Origin: Streptomyces spinoverrucosus
Lineage (GTDB): Bacteria; Actinomycetota; Actinomycetes; Streptomycetales; Streptomycetaceae
Assembly: GCF_006539505.1 (NCBI RefSeq)
Contig: NZ_BJND01000063.1
Location: 1 to 53,139, forward strand
DNA length: 53,139 bases
Direction: 5' to 3'
The translations under genes and the position numbers were made by a program. The notes under the pieces are model-generated. The model ran no database searches. It saw nothing but the letters and a program-made list of their open reading frames with translations, and was not told where the DNA came from. Below, piece after piece: positions 51,326-53,139 of the stretch; the first letter of the stretch is position 1, and every line of letters starts with the position of its first letter.

Positions 51326-51362
51326 GGGCGGGCCGGGCCCCCGCAGGGGTTCCGGCCCGCCC
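51326..51362. terminator. Bidirectional terminator between convergent kinase and protease genes
   Basis: GGGCGGGCCGG (51326-51336) pairs perfectly with CCGGCCCGCCC (51352-51362), 15-base loop, midway between two convergent stop codons. Confidence 0.75.
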
Positions 51363-51385
51363 GGATCCTCCGAGGAGGCGCCGCG

Positions 51386-53139
51386 TCAGCGGAAGCGGAC
51401 CCGCACGCTGTCACGTGCCGTCTCAGTGCCGCGTTCCACCAGACGTACGACGATGGTGCGGTGGCCGACGCCGTAGGAGGACGTGGTCAGCCGGAACGAC
51501 CAGTCGGCGAGACCCTCGGCGGGACGCCAGGTGGCCGGGTCCACGGGAGCGTTGCGGCTGACGACCTGCCACTCGACGCGGGCGTCGGGGACCGCCCGGA
51601 AGCTCGTCCGTGTGGCCTGCGACGGAGTGCTGTCCCGCACCGCGCGGGCGTACAGCACGTGTTCGCCCGCGCCGAGGCGCCCGACCCGAACGCGCCAGGT
51701 ACCCGTGGCCTCGTCGAGTTCCGCAGAGAGCGGGGAGGCGAAGGTGCCGTCGTCCACGGACACCTGCACCCGGCGGGTTTCCGGACGGCCGCCGACACCT
51801 TCGGGGTCGGTGCCGGCGTCGGGGAAGGTGAACCGGCCGCCGGCCACGACCGTTTCGCCCTCGCGGACTTCGCCGCCGTCCGCGGGTGCCTCGATGGTGG
51901 CGCCGAATTCAAGGCCGGAGGGCGGCAGCGCGGCCGGGTCGACCGTGAGCCTCGTGGCGTGGTCGCCCTCGTATCCCACCGCGAGCAGGGCGGTGGTGTC
52001 GGAGAGCAGTTGGACGGTGAGCTGCTCCCCGGTGAAGGCGTGCCGGGCGGTCTCGAACTCGATGGTGAGTTTCGTCCAGGAGCCGGTGACCGGCTGGGTC
52101 GTGGCCTTGCCACGGCCGATCTCCCGGTCGGTGGCGAGCAGGACGACGGACGGGCCGACGAGTGCCGCCGGGGCCCGCGTCCGTACGTACAGCTCGGCCC
52201 GCACCTTCGAGCCCGCGGCGAGCGGTGCGTCCAACGTGTCGGTGGACGGATGCGCGGCCGTCGGCAGATACGGCGCTACGGAGGACAGGGTGTCACCGAC
52301 GGCGCAGCCGTCCGCGTCCCCCGCCCGGTCGGTGCGGTCCATGGTCCGCTCGGCGCCGCAGTCGGGCCCCTGGTGCAGGTAGTAGCTGAACGCCCGCTCG
52401 GAGTACGTCTCTTGGGGCTCAGCAGTTCGCTGCGCGGCCAGCGTCCCGCGCAGTACACCCAGCGTGCCGTCCAGCGTCGCCACGTCGTCGAGGCCCGCCG
52501 AAACGCCGCTCGGCAGCGGTGCGGGATCCTCGGCGCCGTCCCCGTCCCGGTCGTAGCCGCCCCAGATGCTGTCCCGTACGGCCCGGTCGGCGGCGAAGAA
52601 GTCGTCCTCGACGGGGCGTTCGGGCAGCAGGGCGTGGCCGAGCAGCACGTCCGTGGCACGGCGCGCGGTCTCGGGGGTGGCGGCGCCGTAGCCCTCGAAG
52701 AGGACGTTGCCGGCCGTGTGCGGTGAGGCGAGCGGCCAGCTGGCGGACGGCAGGTTGTCCTCGCCGAGCGGGAAGGCGTTCTTCAGGACGGCCTCGCGCA
52801 GCTCACCCCGCGTCAGCCTGCCGTCCTTGAGGTACACGCTCCCGTCGAGCGCGGTGCCCTCGGCGACGACCTGGCCGCTCTTCTGCCCGGCCCGCCCGTC
52901 ACCGATCGCCTCGCGCACCCGCTGAAGCGTCGTTCCGAAGACGCCGGCTGTGTACGGCGTCGCTGCCGAGGTGCCGCTGAACTGGTCCTGGCACAGAACA
53001 CCGGTGTGGCAGGCCGAGGGAAGGCTTCCGATGCCCCAGGACGACAGGTGTACGGGCATGCCGTCGCCGACGACGGCCCGCCGGTCGTCGCGGCGCAGCG
53101 CGCCGACGGTGATGTTCCAGTCGGGTCCGGTCTGGTCCG
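51386..53139 (-). CDS. S8 family (subtilisin-like) serine peptidase, C-terminal part, runs off the window
   Basis: About 584 residues visible; the N terminus with the signal, propeptide and catalytic Asp and His lies beyond 53139. The frame stays open to the edge (NITVGALRRDDRRAVVGDG). The Ser motif SGTSAATPYTAG is present. Then come RLTRGELREAVLKNAFPLGE, a long region with PLAAGSKVRAELYVRTRAPA resembling a beta-sandwich, and a TIEAPADGGEVREGETVVAG Ig-like module. Cys pairs suggest secretion. Its substrate is unknown; terminator shared with the kinase gene. Confidence 0.87.
   Translation of the reverse strand, partial: DQTGPDWNITVGALRRDDRRAVVGDGMPVHLSSWGIGSLPSACHTGVLCQDQFSGTSAATPYTAGVFGTTLQRVREAIGDGRAGQKSGQVVAEGTALDGSVYLKDGRLTRGELREAVLKNAFPLGEDNLPSASWPLASPHTAGNVLFEGYGAATPETARRATDVLLGHALLPERPVEDDFFAADRAVRDSIWGGYDRDGDGAEDPAPLPSGVSAGLDDVATLDGTLGVLRGTLAAQRTAEPQETYSERAFSYYLHQGPDCGAERTMDRTDRAGDADGCAVGDTLSSVAPYLPTAAHPSTDTLDAPLAAGSKVRAELYVRTRAPAALVGPSVVLLATDREIGRGKATTQPVTGSWTKLTIEFETARHAFTGEQLTVQLLSDTTALLAVGYEGDHATRLTVDPAALPPSGLEFGATIEAPADGGEVREGETVVAGGRFTFPDAGTDPEGVGGRPETRRVQVSVDDGTFASPLSAELDEATGTWRVRVGRLGAGEHVLYARAVRDSTPSQATRTSFRAVPDARVEWQVVSRNAPVDPATWRPAEGLADWSFRLTTSSYGVGHRTIVVRLVERGTETARDSVRVRFR

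Noticed and set aside
1..53139. CRISPR arrays, rRNA genes, complete insertion sequences, biosynthetic megasynthases
   Set aside because: None seen: no regularly spaced repeats, no rRNA signatures, no intact transposase, no NRPS or PKS motifs.

Overview
The window looks like accessory DNA from the chromosome of a Streptomyces-type actinomycete. It has very high G+C with strongly GC3-biased codons, GTG and TTG starts, 4-bp ATGA/GTGA overlaps, twin-arginine and lipoprotein signals on secreted enzymes, and many one-component regulators (TetR, MarR, XRE, HxlR, GntR, Lrp, ArsR, AraC). All assignments come from reading the sequence; no database search was run.

Layout. 1-3.1 kb: SUKH protein, a truncated integrase joined to an acyltransferase tail, and a VapBC pair. 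3.1-5.7 kb: TetR regulator and SDR oxidoreductase sharing a 15-bp operator, with a divergent MmyB-type XRE regulator. 5.9-12.1 kb: a minus-strand operon for a secreted three-subunit molybdenum hydroxylase ([2Fe-2S], FAD/[4Fe-4S] and molybdopterin subunits), the XdhC chaperone and MoaA. 12.4-14.1 kb: a degenerate fragment and an orphan histidine kinase with a frameshifted N terminus. 14.5-19.5 kb: MarR with a PLP decarboxylase, then MarR with DsbA-like, metallo-beta-lactamase-fold and SnoaL-like genes. 19.7-22.7 kb: a DauR-like regulator, an ornithine-cyclodeaminase-family protein and a D-threonine-aldolase/D-serine-dehydratase-like enzyme. 23.2-26.9 kb: a second VapBC, then an HxlR locus with two intact and one degraded SnoaL-like genes and a frameshifted DJ-1/PfpI gene.

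27.0-41.2 kb is an L-fucose utilisation locus. It holds a GH29 fucosidase, a GH141-like beta-helix protein, a sugar ABC transporter and a non-phosphorylative pathway (aldo/keto reductase, lactonase, enolase-superfamily dehydratase, SDR) under a divergent GntR/FCD regulator. The same 16-bp operator lies between the -35 and -10 boxes of both the catabolic operon and the GH141-like gene. The mutarotase gene and the final fumarylacetoacetase-fold hydrolase gene carry internal deletions; the second leaves the hydrolase N terminus fused in frame to the SDR.

41.5-53.1 kb: a MalY/PatB-type lyase, OsmC with a divergent Lrp regulator, a carboxylesterase remnant, an eroded arsenic operon (arsR with an in-frame deletion, a broken MIP channel, an arsC-like tail), an AraC remnant, a PQQ-type sugar dehydrogenase, an MBL-fold protein, a Ser/Thr kinase and the C-terminal part of a subtilase that runs off the window.

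Two themes stand out. Three partial copies of the 3' half of a tRNA-Gly(CCC), at 16.56, 45.89 and 48.95 kb, look like scars of integrative elements. An unusual number of genes also carry internal deletions or single-base frameshifts, which suggests either an eroding accessory region or, for some of them, assembly error.
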